DNA of 64,000 nucleotides from Ophioderma brevispina (taxonomy: Eukaryota > Echinodermata > Ophiuroidea > Amphilepidida > Ophiodermatidae): positions 41,236 to 105,235 of the forward strand of contig JAMKCH010012379.1 of NCBI GenBank assembly GCA_023653785.1, written 5' to 3'. The translations under genes and the position numbers were made by a program. The notes below the pieces were generated by a model. The model saw only the letters and a program-made list of their open reading frames with translations. It had not been told where the DNA came from and did no database searches. Each line of letters opens with the position of its first letter. Within the stretch, counting starts at the first letter, position 1. Shown here one piece after another: positions 11,936 through 23,358 of this stretch.

Positions 11936-12166
11936 CATGGAGCACCTAGTGGGAAGTAAAAAACAAACGGTGTAGGTTAAGGGTGAAACTGGGTTGGCGT
12001 TTATCATCCTGGTGCACAACGTGGGGTCTGGTTGGGGACCCCAAACCCTGACGGGGCGGGCGACAGGGTGTCACTCGGTGTCTGCTTTTTGTCTTCACAA
12101 TTAAGCGCTGGAACGGGTGGGGGGGCAGCGAGACTTGTGGTTCGAGCACTCACCATATCCTTGTTA

Positions 12167-12760
12167 AAAGTTTTTCTTTAGCCTGTTCCTCCTCCTTTAG
12201 TTGAATAGATATATGCCAGGTATGATATACACCAACTTTGAGCATTCTCTGAATATTGTATAGTTAGGGCACCAAGCCCCCTTGAAAATTGAAAAAATAA
12301 TCGCTAGCTAGAACTTGATTTTCGGATGCTGTAACCTTCACAATGGGGTGAGATGCTCCTGTTCTGATTAGCAGATTCTGAAAGAATTGGCAAAGTTACA
12401 TAGAGTACCATTTTCAGCTTGGTACCCCAACCTTCCAATATAGATCGGAGTCTCTGAAATGAAAAAATCACCATTACGTCGCGAGTCGGCTAAAAGGAAA
12501 GGGGGGGTCCCAGTATTTCAACACGGTAATTTTGAAACGTCTTGGACTAGTGAACTTAAATTTTTCTGTAGGTTCATTATACCCACAAAGGAACAATTTC
12601 ATGACTTTTATCAAATCTTAGGTTATGAATTGGGGACCCTGAGTTGATTTGTGCATGGATGACCCTAATCTGACATAGCAGGTTGATTCAAATTAGTGAC
12701 ATTAAATTGCTGCAAAAAATCAGGATATTTGCTAATTCGTCTAAATTAAATTACCAACCG
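12167..12760 (-). repeat. Repeat E, inverse copy
   Basis: Reverse-complement relative of 7700-8285, beginning at TTTAGCCTGTTCCTCCTCC and containing GAGCATTCTCTGAATATTG, CCCCCTTGAAAATTG, CAATGGGGTGAGATG and CGAGTCGGCTAAAAGG. The two copies face each other across ~3.9 kb. Confidence 0.7.
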
Positions 12761-12826
12761 TGAAATTACAATTGTTTTACAGTCGTCATATGCTATCCAA
12801 ATTCATTGATAAGTTTAAGTCAATTT

Positions 12827-13185
12827 AAAGGTGCAACAAGAGATTTTGTGCACCTAAAATATTGTTCTAACTATTTCATATAGATTAAGACCACCGGTAG
12901 CTTTCTTTACCTTGTATTGGCGTACAGAAAAGGCTTAAAAAAGAGATTAAAAGGTGATTTTTAATTTCCTTATATTGCACCAATAGAAAACATAGGGCTG
13001 AATTTCATATTTGCTCCTATCATGAAAGTAATAAATTTCACAATTTTGAACCAACGAAAGTTTCTAAACTTAATACCTTTCAGTAGGGATTTTTTGATGG
13101 AAAACTTTACACAGGGCCAAAACTTTTTTTTTGACACTGATATGTGAAATCTCTTGTTTCCACAAGCACGCTTGTTGCAACCTTT
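12827..13185. mobile_element. MITE-like element, family A copy 2
   Basis: Starts AAAGGTGCAACAAGAGATTT and ends GTTGCAACCTTT. It shares internal TTTCATATAGAT, AAAACATAG and TTTGCTCCTAT blocks with copy 1 at 251-601. The flank is TTTAAA-like on both sides. Confidence 0.75.
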
Positions 13186-13394
13186 AAAATCGTATTTTTA
13201 ATAAGTGTGTAATGATACCTTAATTCCAATTTGAAATGTTCTCCTTTTTGTCTTCCAGGATTTTGTTGTTAGAATAAAAAACTGGAATTAGGAAATTAAG
13301 TACTTTTTTCAAGCAAGTATAATGAATTCATTATTAATAATATTCACAAGAAGGTAATTAGAATTACTTACATCCAACATCCTTTGGCTTCATG

Positions 13395-13500
13395 GTAGTA
13401 GTAGTAAAACGTAAGTTTTAAATCCGGATTTGTCCCCGCTTACGGGGGTTGGCCGATTTGCCCTCACCTCCAGCAAAACTGACCGCCAATCCACGTTTCA
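13395..13500 (+). repeat. GGGGGTGGCCGGATT dispersed motif, copy 1
   Basis: AAGTTTTAAATCCGG followed by TCCCCGCTTACGGGGGTTGG and CACCTC. Equivalent ~100-bp blocks are at 15435-15540 and 17155-17260. CCCCGNNNACGGGG forms a small hairpin. The same orientation in all three, and a preceding AGTAGTAGTA or ACTACTACT microsatellite in two, suggest a SINE-like or MITE end. Confidence 0.6.
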
Positions 13501-15430
13501 GGGGGCTTAATCTTTTGGCAATCCGTGTCCACCATGCAAGGCATCATTATGGAAAGGGTGCTGGATGGGCGCCATTGGCTCTCCAAGCCAACATCATATA
13601 GGTAGATTCTATTTTTCGTTTCTACCAGGGCACTCACTACTCTCCTCAATCTCGGATTCCTTAAGAATCCAATGGGTGAACTATTAGCTGTGGAACAGGT
13701 AGTACTGGAAACCAAGATACCAGTATCAGGCCTTCACGAAAACCTGTCCCTGTAACCATGGTCAGGAATCGAAAATGACCAAAGAAGGCTTTCTGAACGG
13801 TAATTTGAACGTTTTAAATATTTTTAAATAGTTGTTTTCACAATTGATGTCATATTTGTTTTAAATTTCTTGCTCCCCTACCGAAAGAATTTGCAAAGTC
13901 ATATTCCTGGTCACAATACACCTCATAGAACTAATTAGAAGATGAATATTTAGAATCACTTAGAGGCGGCTTTACAGAGACGCGAGTACAAATCATGATA
14001 CAATCGGAAACCTTTGTAGAAAAATAACAACATGCACAAGCTTCCTTAAAACACTCGAGTACATTTACTACACTTGCCAGTGACGTGCATTATGCAAAGC
14101 GAATTAAGCGGAAAAGAGGTTTGACGTGTTAGTTAACTTCTCGTAAATTCCAGAATTCACATATATAATGGTATTTACAATGGTGCTGATTCAAGATCTA
14201 AACTAAAAATGGGTCACCTACTTTGTTTTGAGCTATAGCCAAAAAACAAAAAAGGATTGCACTTATACATAATCACGCACGTCTAATAGAAAGTAAAAAA
14301 ATGACGTTTGGATCATTGCAAAATAATACTACTCAATAGAATTTCTAATAATTTTTAAATTGTTGCAGGTCGCGATGGTTTAAGAGGAGGCGTGCCTGAA
14401 CGTGGGTGTAGAGGATGCTCGATTGATGTGATTTAAAGGTTTATTGTCTTGTTAACTGTGGATTATAGAATGATAAATTGTTGATTTTTCCACAATTAAT
14501 GCAATACTACCTGTGTTCTTTTTTTTGGCTTCTCATTTACAGAAGAAACACGATGCAAGAGCAAGCTATTTGAGATCGTAGGATGTTTTGAAGATGCCAA
14601 AATATGAGTACGCCCTCGTGTTATAAATACAGGATCTTTATTGGAGCCTTTCATATAGTAAATACATAATGCTTGCTTGCGCATTCCAGAATTCATATAC
14701 GGGTGTCCACAATATCATAATTTACACACTGTTGAACTATTCCAAAATCCAGCAGTAAAAGACAAAAACTTACCACTCAACTTTATATAGTGATGATTCA
14801 CTGAGTACTTCGCCTTACTTGTGTTTTCTTTTCCAGATCACATTAAATTATGGCGCATATGCTTTTCAGTCCTCATTTTCTGCAAATACGAACAAATAAT
14901 TTTGTTGCCAGAAAAATTTATATTGTGACACCCTGTTACGATTTTTTAAAAGATGTATTTGGACATGTGCTTTGGTAGAAACCAAATATAGTGTTGACTT
15001 TCTGAAATGGCATTTGAAATGCTCTATTTAAGAAAACTATTGATGGGAATTTTTTGGAATCTAAGAATGTTTCTAATAATTTTGCATGAAAATTATTGCA
15101 TTCGAAAAATAAAGACTCATACGAACAAAAATCTATGAGTTGGCCTTTGTAATATTCCAAATGGTAGTCAATTCCTTGAGAGTAACATATGTGTATATAC
15201 GTATGGGTGAGGATTTTTACACTTTGACAATGTGCAAGTGAATGGTTGAATTTGAAAACTATATTCTCCATCTTGTGTGAAGTGACATCACACCTTTTAT
15301 ACAAATGTTTTGTATTTGCTAATGTACCCAGGAAATTACAAACAGGATTCTGGGAATGAGGTAACTGGGCACAGTTCATTGTGGCAATATAAATCATTGT
15401 ATTCAGAAAGTGATCCATTGGTATGTGGTA
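13500..15430. other. Non-coding stretch, unassigned ORF on minus strand
   Basis: No gene recognised. A 177-codon minus frame (14936-15469) is open, but it overlaps a ~115-bp repeat phrase near 15344-15440 (GGGCACAGTTCATTG) and the GGGGGTGG motif, and it shows no domain. It is treated as chance or repeat-derived. Confidence 0.4.
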
Positions 15431-15434
15431 ATAG

Positions 15435-15540
15435 TAAATCGGAAGTTTTAAATCAGTATTTATCCCCATGAACAGGGGTGTCTGGATTTACCTCACACTC
15501 ACAGGAATCGCTCTTGCAACCTCCTTCCACTTCAACCGAT
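15435..15540 (+). repeat. GGGGGTGGCCGGATT dispersed motif, copy 2
   Basis: GAAGTTTTAAATCAG, TATCCCCATGAACAGGGGTG and CTGGATTTACCTCACACTC align with copies at 13395-13500 and 17155-17260. Confidence 0.6.
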
Positions 15541-15627
15541 TCAGTGCATCCTCCATCCTCAACCAAACTCCTATCGCCTCCTCCACTTGTTTCTTCCATG
15601 GGTAAGAGATATATCATAGAGATTATA

Positions 15628-15806
15628 GTATACAAATATATACTGCATGAGAGTCTCTGGTTAAAAACTATGGTCCCGAGGTTACTACATTAGTGCTATT
15701 TTGTTGAGGGGCGCAGCCCCGAAGCAAAATAGACAATGTAGTCACCGAGGGACCATAGTTTTAAGCCAGAGACTGAATAGAGTCAGTATATATTTGTTTT
15801 ATATAC
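15628..15806. mobile_element. Long near-perfect hairpin element
   Basis: Arms GTATACAAATATATAC, CTCTGGTTAAAAACTATGG, GTCCCGAGG and GCTATTTTG are mirrored by CAAAATAG, CCGAGGGAC, CCATAGTTTTAAGCCAGAG and TATATTTGTTTTATATAC. The loop is itself a GGGGCGCAGCCCC mini-hairpin. This is a foldback MITE of ~180 bp. Confidence 0.8.
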
Positions 15807-16179
15807 TTCATTAATAAATTTCCAGTTAACAAATGAAAAACAATTAATAATTTTTGCATTTTACATTCAATAAAATTCACGGCAAACGATGTATCTCGGT
15901 TGAATGAATGTAGTAGTCCAAATGCAATCCACTACACGCAAATGCAGACGCGCTATGCGATCGCAGTAAGTTAGCGAATTAAGCGCCGTAAATTAGTACC
16001 TCTGAGCGTAAATAGAAGACTTCTGAAAAATGAACTATTTACGGGTGGGGGTGGCTTAGGGGTACTATTTAAGGATGGCGCTGATTTTCGCCGTATAGTT
16101 GAAATATTTTTAATCCACAGTGATAGAGTTTCAACCAATAAACAATCTTAAATATTATTTAAGAAGTATATAAGATCAA

Positions 16180-16935
16180 TCCTTTGACAAATTCAGTGAG
16201 CCTTTATGTACTGGTGTTATTGGTTGTCTGAGAAGAGCTGTGGAAATTATTATATGATCATTTTCATGAAATTCAATGAGCTTTATGCAATGGTGTACTC
16301 AGAAATAGACCCGGTGGTGTCTGGGAAAGAGTTACGATATATCATATTATTATGCATTTGAAGCTTCTGTACGGTGCGATACTGCAGTGTGAGTAGCGCG
16401 TACTGCCCAACACTGCACAATACACAAAAGTTTTGGGCAACCCATCAGCAAATATTCTCTTTTTATTAGTTCTGAATCCATTTTAAAACTATGTTTGTCA
16501 AGTCAACTTTTTGCATAATAACAATATTGGATGACTTTTTTCAGTTGATAACAGAAAATATCACCCTCGCCAAGAAAATATCAGGCTCGTCTTCGACTCG
16601 CCCGATATTTGATGTAGGCTTGGGCGATATTTTCTGTTATCAACCTCAGCCATCCAATATTATATAAGTATCAATTCACTGGGCACAGTTCAGTGAGCTA
16701 ATTTACACCAGTGTACTCAGAAATTGATTCTTAGGTTTCTGGGAATGAGTTGAATGATATATCACAATCTCAATTCTATGGACACAGTTTATTGAGCCGT
16801 TATACACCAATGTAGTCAGATTATAGACCCATTAGTGTCTGGGAAAGAGTTAGGATACATCATAGTATCTATTCCCTGAGCACAGTTCATTGACCTCTAT
16901 ATGCCAGTGTCCTTGGAAATTTTGACCTTAAAGTT
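16180..16935 (+). repeat. ~115-bp degenerate tandem repeat, interrupted
   Basis: Phrases TGGGCACAGTTCAGTGAGC, CACCAGTGTACTCAGAAAT and GTCTGGGAAAGAGTTA recur near 16189-16345 and 16669-16930, with an outlying unit near 15344-15440. A hairpin element at 16520-16664 and unrelated sequence split the array. Confidence 0.65.
16520..16664. mobile_element. Hairpin element inside tandem repeat
   Basis: Left arm AATATTGGATG, GTTGATAACAGAAAATATC, then a loop with GCTCGTCTTCGACTCGCCC; right arm GATATTTTCTGTTATCAAC and CATCCAATATT. About 145 bp, non-coding. Confidence 0.75.
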
Positions 16936-17154
16936 TTTGGGTATCTTTGCGGTTGCCCAGAATCCACAGAGAAAAAAAACACAACCTTACTATGAGTCAC
17001 AAGCTGTTTTGTACTGAGATACATGTAAAAACACAGGTGGAGATGGTACTGATTTCAATTTTTGTACTGAATTTTTAGTTTGTGGTAAAAACATAGAGTA
17101 TCTTGAGTCACTAAAGTTGTTGTCAATATTCCTTGGCAAATGCCGACACACTAC

Positions 17155-17260
17155 TACTACTACTACTAAAACCAAAGTTTTAAATCCGGTTTTATCCCCG
17201 TCAACGGGGGTGGCCGGATTCACCTCACATTCGCAGCAACCGCCCTTACTCCTTCCTTCC
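17155..17260 (+). repeat. GGGGGTGGCCGGATT dispersed motif, copy 3
   Basis: The best-preserved copy: a CTACTACTACTACTA run, AAGTTTTAAATCCGG, TATCCCCGTCAACGGGGGTG and GCCGGATTCACCTCACATTC. Confidence 0.6.
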
Positions 17261-17535
17261 ATTTCACACGCGCCTTTGAATGTGTGCACTACGTCTGCAC
17301 GATAGGTGCACTGTTTTGGTAGAAATGCAAGCGTACATTTGAAATGTACTGATGGAGTTTGACAGTGGCTGTAAATGGTTTGTTAAGGTTGGTCCATAAA
17401 ATTTGTCATATTATGTATCATTTTGGAATTTGATTCACAAGCAATAGATCTATGCAGCATGTAAATAACTACATAGAGAAGTGTGCAAAATTGGTACCAA
17501 AAGGAGAGTTGCGAAAATTGTGTGCAAAGTATATA

Positions 17536-18057
17536 TCAAATTGAGTAGCAATTTTTGCCCCTTTCTAGTACATATGCACTGTAAGATCCATTGCTGGAAG
17601 AGGATGAAGGTGAAATCAGTAGCTTCCTAAACTCAGTTGATGCGATACGATAGCAAATTGTTGGGTTTACTTGAAATAATAGATGCTCCTTGCTTGCAAT
17701 TTTCACAAAATTGGTGCAGACATGCATGAGATTGTCTGTCGGATCTTGGCAGGATAACTGTTTTTGTACTGTATCAAGCCATTGATTAACCTTTTGCTCA
17801 CCAATTAATTCATTCTGCTGACTCAGGAGTGAGCATATATCGGGAATTACGCTGGTTCTATGCACTGAAGTGGTATTCTTGTGTACATGCCATGGTGGGC
17901 TTTCTTGATACATGGCACAGACAACTATATACTTTGTCTGGCCAGAAGGTAACCGAGTGAATATCATAGTTTTCTCATGGGGATAAATGTACGCATCATT
18001 ACAAGTAATTCACAAATGCAACAAAGTCTTGCCCTGTGTCATAATCTGTGCAAAAAG
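17536..18057 (-). CDS. Unidentified protein, minus-strand coding exon(s) with one frame slip
   Basis: Reading the minus strand from a TTTTTTGCAG acceptor (18058-18067), one frame gives DYDTGQDFVAFVNYL. After one extra base near 18004 the frame continues as NDAYIYPHEKTMIFTRLP and on for ~140 codons (for example VNQWLDTVQKQLSCQDPTD, MHVCTNFVKIASKEHLLF) to a stop at 17536. The amino-acid texture (few low-complexity runs until a terminal serine tract, amphipathic helical stretches) looks like real protein. I do not recognise the family. The 3' splice or stop boundary is uncertain. It may belong with the exon at 20289-20481. Confidence 0.5.
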
Positions 18058-18236
18058 CTGCAAAAAAGTTATACAACAATACGCCATTAAAGGGTGACCT
18101 AAAACAAAACTGCACTTATCTGTGGAATGCAGATAATTTGGTGCAACATGCAGCAGAGTTCCATTTACAACTTAAAGACACTATTATGGTTTTTCTACAT
18201 ACCTATATTCTTCACAAATTGAGCACTTCAATTAAA

Positions 18237-20293
18237 TTTAAGGTCCATTCATACTCACTGCACTGCATTCAGGGTCGCGTTTTTCTGCGTTTCTGCGTCC
18301 AGGACTCTTTTTGTTGAAAATTAGCTAATTATGGAAGCACTGAATTTCACATCAGAGGGGGTTTGGGGTCCAAAAAATTCACTGGACGCGGCAAATCCAC
18401 ATGTTCCGTGTCCTAATGTGTAATTGGAATCTCCCAATTTTACTCCTTGCCAGAGATAAAAATGTGTACCGATTCACAAACCTAATTTTTTAAAGCGCAA
18501 GTTTTTTCTCAGCTGATTTCTTTGCCGTACCTGCTAGAGATACCATCACAAGTGTTCTTCATTCATTAAAACTGCCTTTGATTTTGCCGATGAAACGGGT
18601 TAGCCAATCAAAAAATCATTTGCTGACCAAATTTCCATAAATTACAGTTTGCAAACGCAAACCAACAAATTTTCTGAAACACATTCATGACATAATTAAG
18701 GAGTATTCCATCATTGCCATGCTAGGGAGTCCAAAATGCCCGACCGGACATAAAGTATTTGACCCGCGAAACTATTCCTCAAGATTTCTCCTTTTAAGCT
18801 TCAAAAACTGCAAACCCCTGTATTTGTTAGTAGCGAATATGTTTGTTCTGTTGATTATTTGGATTTCGAGTACTATCTCAAACCAGAAACCCGTATTCTT
18901 GGCGATGTATTTTCTAGACTAGGCTAAAGAAGTGTAGTACATGACGGCCTGTGTGGGAAAGCCCGGGCCCTTTTGTTGCTATGTTGCCTCAAAAATGTTT
19001 GGAACTTTGGCATGCAAAGGTGAGAAGGGCAAACTTTGAAAATAAACATTCAAAAATGCCTTGTAAGCATATATTATTTATGAAACTTGGTCTGGGATAA
19101 AAGTTTTTTAGTCATTCTGTTTGCCCGTCTTGCCTTTGCTTTGCATGTTTCTTTTGCATTGAGTTCCCTCTTTTGATTTTGATTAAAGATCCACTCCCCC
19201 AACTGCCCATTCATCAATGCATGAATTATTGACACGTCTGATCATGCGTTGAGCTATAGGACGTTATTCCATGGTTCGAGAACCACCTTTTTACCACTTA
19301 ATTTATCCGTTTGGACCCCTTGTGTCTGGTTGGACCCTTGTTTTCAGCTAAAGGTGGGGTTAGGGTCCAATTATCTTCCACTGGACCCCTTACTTTTACC
19401 ATGCATCGCTACCCTGACTACATTCATGACATATAAGGAGTATGCCAGCCATCATTGCCATGCTAGGGAAGTCCCAAGCCCGACCGTACATAAAGGTGTT
19501 GACGCGAAACGACCTCAAGAATTTCACCCTTTTAAGCTTTCAAAAAATGCAACACCCTGTAATTTGTTAGTAGCGATATAGTTATTTCTGTTCGTTCATT
19601 TGGGATTTCGAGTAATATCTCAACCAAAAACATTTTTCCTTGGCGATGTATTTCCCTAGGTCTAGGCTACAGAAGTGTGTCCATGACGGCCTGTTGAACC
19701 TTTTGTGTGTATGTTGCCTCCAACATGTTTGGAACTTTGGATGCAAAGGTTAGAAAGAGGCAAAACTTGAAATAAAACTTCAAAATGCCTTGAAGCATAT
19801 TATTATTTAGTGAAACTTGTCTTGGGATAAAGTTAGTCATGCTGTTTGCCCTTCTTTCGTTGCTTTTGGCCGTGGTTTCTTTTGCATTGAGTTCTCTTTT
19901 GATTTTTGATTAAAGATCCACTCCCCCAACTGCCCATTCATTAATGTAGTGAATTTAGTACCTTCTGATCATACGTCGGAGCTAAGAAGTTATGCCATGG
20001 TTCGAGAAACCCACAGTTCTACCTTAATTTAACCACGTTGGACCCCTTGTTTCTGGTTTTGGACCCCTTGTTTCAGACTAAAGGTGGGGATTTAGGGGGT
20101 CCAATTATCTCACTGGACCCCTTACTTTTACAGCAGCGCTACCACCTGACGCAGTGCAGTGAATATTAGTGACAACCATCTCTGACTCAACACAGCAGCA
20201 GCAGCATAATCAATTTGAACTGTGTTGCTGCTACGTTTGAATCGAGATGGTTTTCATCCACTTTCCACTAGTGAAATGTGAATGGACCTTAAA
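18237..20293. mobile_element. TIR element (~2.06 kb) with internal 739-bp tandem duplication
   Basis: Ends TTTAAGGTCCATTCAT and GTGAATGGACCTTAAA are inverted repeats; a second inverted pair, TCACTGCACTGC (18255) and GCAGTGCAGTGA (20152), lies inside. The interior is two direct copies of a ~739-bp unit, 18681-19419 and 19420-20150. Both contain AAGGAGTATTCCATCATT-like, TTAAGCTT, CTGTATTTGTTAGTAGCGA, CATGACGGCCTG and TTGGACCCCTTG blocks. Between 20165 and 20275 an extra hairpin (AACCATCTC and GAGATGGTT arms, with CAGCAGCAGCA) pushes the right end apart. No transposase frame found. The TTAA at both ends could be the target site or part of the TIR. Confidence 0.75.
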
Positions 20294-20481
20294 CTGTTGT
20301 CACAAATAACTCATGTATTGGTATGCAGTCAGATATACACACAGTATGATCATGTCCAGGGATTATGACCACGCTGTAAGCCCGGTCTGTAAGATTCCAG
20401 ACTAGAGCATCGGGTTTTTGAGAGGAATGCATTTGCCATCCTAGCAATGAGAAGACTGTTTCCTTTGTCTTTTTAACATAT
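20289..20481 (-). CDS. Unidentified protein, minus-strand exon truncated by a transposon end
   Basis: On the minus strand a GCTTGCTGCATTACAG acceptor (ends at 20482) opens a frame including KETVFSLLGWQMHSSQKP and VWNLTDRAYSVVIIPGHDHT, ending IPIHELFVTTV. The stop TAA (20289-20291) is formed by the TTTAAGG inverted repeat of the adjacent element. On the other side of the element, minus-strand sequence just below 18237 reads LKCSICEEYR into a strong GTATGT donor (about 18199-18204). This suggests the element split one exon. I do not recognise the family. Confidence 0.45.
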
Positions 20482-20499
20482 CTGTAATGCAGCAAGCAA

Positions 20500-21540
20500 G
20501 CTAATTTATTTTGCTTTTAATTGTATTTTCTAGATTTCCAAGATTAAATTATTCACAAAGCGATTTCTTATCATGCACAACACTTGTTAAGTTCAACACC
20601 AAATCAGTCCACACAGTTCCTCTAAAGATTTGAAAGATGTTCAGTCAATGTTTTATTAATAACCATTTTGCATGGTACAGAATTGGGTCATGGTGGCCCG
20701 TGCTGGAGCCGATCCATTTTTGCAAGGGTCGTGGGCATTATCACTAGGTCTTGAAAAATGACAATGACATAATATCGTTTAAGAGTAGGTATTTTGGAAC
20801 AAAATTTGACTATATTCCTGGTTGCAAACAAACAAAACAAAATTGTGTTTTTGTTTGGTTATGTTTACTCTTTCAAATGGTACATGTCTATTATCTCACG
20901 ATCGCAAGCACCATAGTTCTACCCAACCATCTTTCCTAATGAGCAAAGTTTCTTTAAGACTTCCTTTCCGATGGGACAATTTCACCCATTGTTTACTTCT
21001 ACGAATGTGGACAAATTAAGTATACCTTTATGCACTGTCGTTCAGTTTTCCTTGCAGTATCTTATTATCCTGATTAGTTGAACATTGGTATAACTAGTGT
21101 GGCAGATTAAAAATTAGAAGTGGATTATAGCAGCATATGGATATTAATTGCACAACCGTAGAAATTTTCACATGCTTTTGTGGGCAAAATCATTCACAGG
21201 AATGTTGGAATTCAAAAGGCCAATACATCTTGTTTCTTCTTAGACTACTTGGTTGATTCCCTACCTGCAGTGTCAAACGTTTTGACCACCGTATGTTCTA
21301 TAGAGCAAATTAGGATGTTTCATGCCTTTCTCCTGACAAGAATCAACGACTCCTTCCTTGATCACAATATGATGAATGCACCACATTGAGATGTTATCAA
21401 TATAATAGTACTCTTGGAGACCAAACCAAATAACCACTAGAATAAATACCGAATGCTTAATTGACCCTCCACATCGACCCTCCTAGGGTCCTCTGTTGAT
21501 GAGCCATTGTACTATGGACAACATCTCCAATATACACTCT
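20500..21540. other. Unassigned stretch with possible small exon
   Basis: No recognised gene. A plus-strand frame at 21180-21389 follows a TTCACAG acceptor-like site (ends 21199) and reads FLDYLVDSLPAVSNVLTT; the minus strand there also has a short open frame. There is not enough to call a gene on either strand. Confidence 0.3.
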
Positions 21541-22360
21541 ATAGAAATACCTTGCCCATTGACAAAGCCAGCATATTGAGATTCACAGACTTGTGCCATA
21601 ATTCTAGCTCAGGTGTGAAACTAATTATATTCTGCTTGAACATAGAATACTGGGCACATTGCCTACATAGTGTTTTGGTCCTATTACAGGTAGAATAGTT
21701 GCACCTAGTGGTGGTCTTAGTTTTTTCCATTGTATCATATTACGTACTCAGCAAGAAGTTACTAACTCTGTAACTTATTAGGGTTTCTGTACGAAATCCT
21801 GTGTCACTAACAATGCATAAACCCCTTTGTGAAATCTCCGTTTTACACATAAGTGTTTGCTGTAAACCTTCGACCCCACTCCTGAACCACACACAATGAA
21901 CTTCTTACAACACATTACATCATATCGCATGCCCTGCTTCAATATACTTAACCTTGTTGGGTCACATGTATCGCACTATCCAAGCACCGAAACTTGGCCC
22001 TGGCAAAAGTTTCTCAAATTACATTTCATTCTCATTTTTCTCATAATAATTCCGGAGACACGTAGTACAATTGTGTTGCAATAGATCCCATTCCATATAT
22101 AAGCAAAAATGTCAGTGGTTTAGTTTTGGTACATCTTTAGTGCTCTTGATGGTGCTCATCATGCACAAGGCAAAACCACCCTCTTCAAAAAACATTTCCC
22201 CTCCAAGACATCGTTCCTTAACCTTTTTGCGAGTTCCGATCTCCATATTTTTTCATTCACCACACATAGGCTATCAAGATCTTTGTCACAAGCGCCTTGC
22301 TCTTTCCGTGTTTCCCCCGATTGTACAGCACGACCAGTGCAGTAATTGTTTGAATAGATA
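21540..22360 (-). pseudogene. Possible decayed DDE (piggyBac-like) transposase remnant
   Basis: On the minus strand, a frame near 21540-21730 contains RCNYSTCNRTKTLCRQC, a paired-cysteine pattern like the C-terminal zinc-binding tail of piggyBac-type transposases. Upstream, frame fragments such as ALCMMSTIKSTKDVPK and MGWDLLQ faintly resemble the MLSTIH and MGGVDLxDQ blocks of that family. Stops and frameshifts are frequent. The similarity is by eye and weak; it could be chance. Confidence 0.25.
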
Positions 22361-22781
22361 ACACGACATGCATTTGGCAGGGTGTAACGTCGTCAGTTAG
22401 CACGTCATGCCTCAGTTTTGGTTGGGTTTGAGGGAATCTTTGGCGCGTGTATCGCCATGGATTACATACCTGCCAACTATTAAGATTTCATCTTATTTAG
22501 TAAGATTTCCAAGATTTTAACAACACTCTTTACTAATAAGTTTAAAGAAAAAATATTTCTAAAGTCAAAAGAAATTTAATTTGGTGTTCATATTTGCCCC
22601 TTCCCTAGCTCGCCTGACCCCTTCAGGCACACTAAGACATGCTCCTGGCCCCATAAGGCCCAAAGACAGAACCCTGGACCCCATTTTGCGGCTAGTGGTG
22701 TAGTGCCATGGTGCTTGCCTTGTGCGCTCTGCACTTTCATGCGTAAGATTTTTGACTTTCCAATGCGAGTCAGCCCCCCCC

Positions 22782-22880
22782 CGCAGTATGGCCTCCCCCC
22801 CCCCACCCCCCCCCCACCCCCCCCCACCACGCATCAGTCCCCCCCCGGCGTCGCCCCCCCTTCCCTGCCCCCCCTCGCCC
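22782..22880 (+). repeat. Poly-C tracts
   Basis: Runs of seven to nine C broken by single A, T or G. They generate proline-rich and glycine-rich ORFs on both strands, which are not genes. The flank at 22565-22740 has no recognised feature. Confidence 0.9.
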
Positions 22881-23358
22881 GCAGTTCACGGTAGAGTAGC
22901 GGTGGCCACGGCGGCAAACCTAGTCCTTTATAAATATGTTTTGAGTGGCCCGGTATATAAAAGTTTGTCGTGCACAATCAATTTAATTGTGCACAAAGGT
23001 CTTGTAGCATGGTATGCAATAACAGCAGGGGCCCGCAGCTAGGAGCTTTCCATAATGCATCAGTTTTGCATTGCATTTTCATTACGAATGGGGGTAATCA
23101 GTGTAAAAAATATGACTAAAGACTGAACATTACAAAGGGGGCAATCCCATAAATTGTGGATCATGCACAGTAATTTGCTAATGTGGTTGATATTCAATAT
23201 CTTTCATTGGATATTTTTGTTTTCATAGATTCTTTGAAGCAGCAGTCAACTTGCTAAGGCTTATAAAACTGTTGTAGTGGCTTTGAATAAGGACATTGTA
23301 CGCGAATATGCATTAAAATTTTTCGCGCTCGATGCATTTAGCCACAGGGGAAGGTATT

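Noticed and set aside
14936..15469. 177-codon minus-strand ORF
   Set aside because: Overlaps repeat phrases shared with the 16.2-16.9 kb array and a dispersed motif; no domain or splice context.
19270..20010. TGGTTCGAGAA motifs resembling a tRNA T-arm
   Set aside because: Occur in both copies of the 739-bp duplication with no cloverleaf or A box around them; no tRNA gene found in the window.
22565..23042. Glycine- and proline-rich ORFs
   Set aside because: Products of poly-C tracts.
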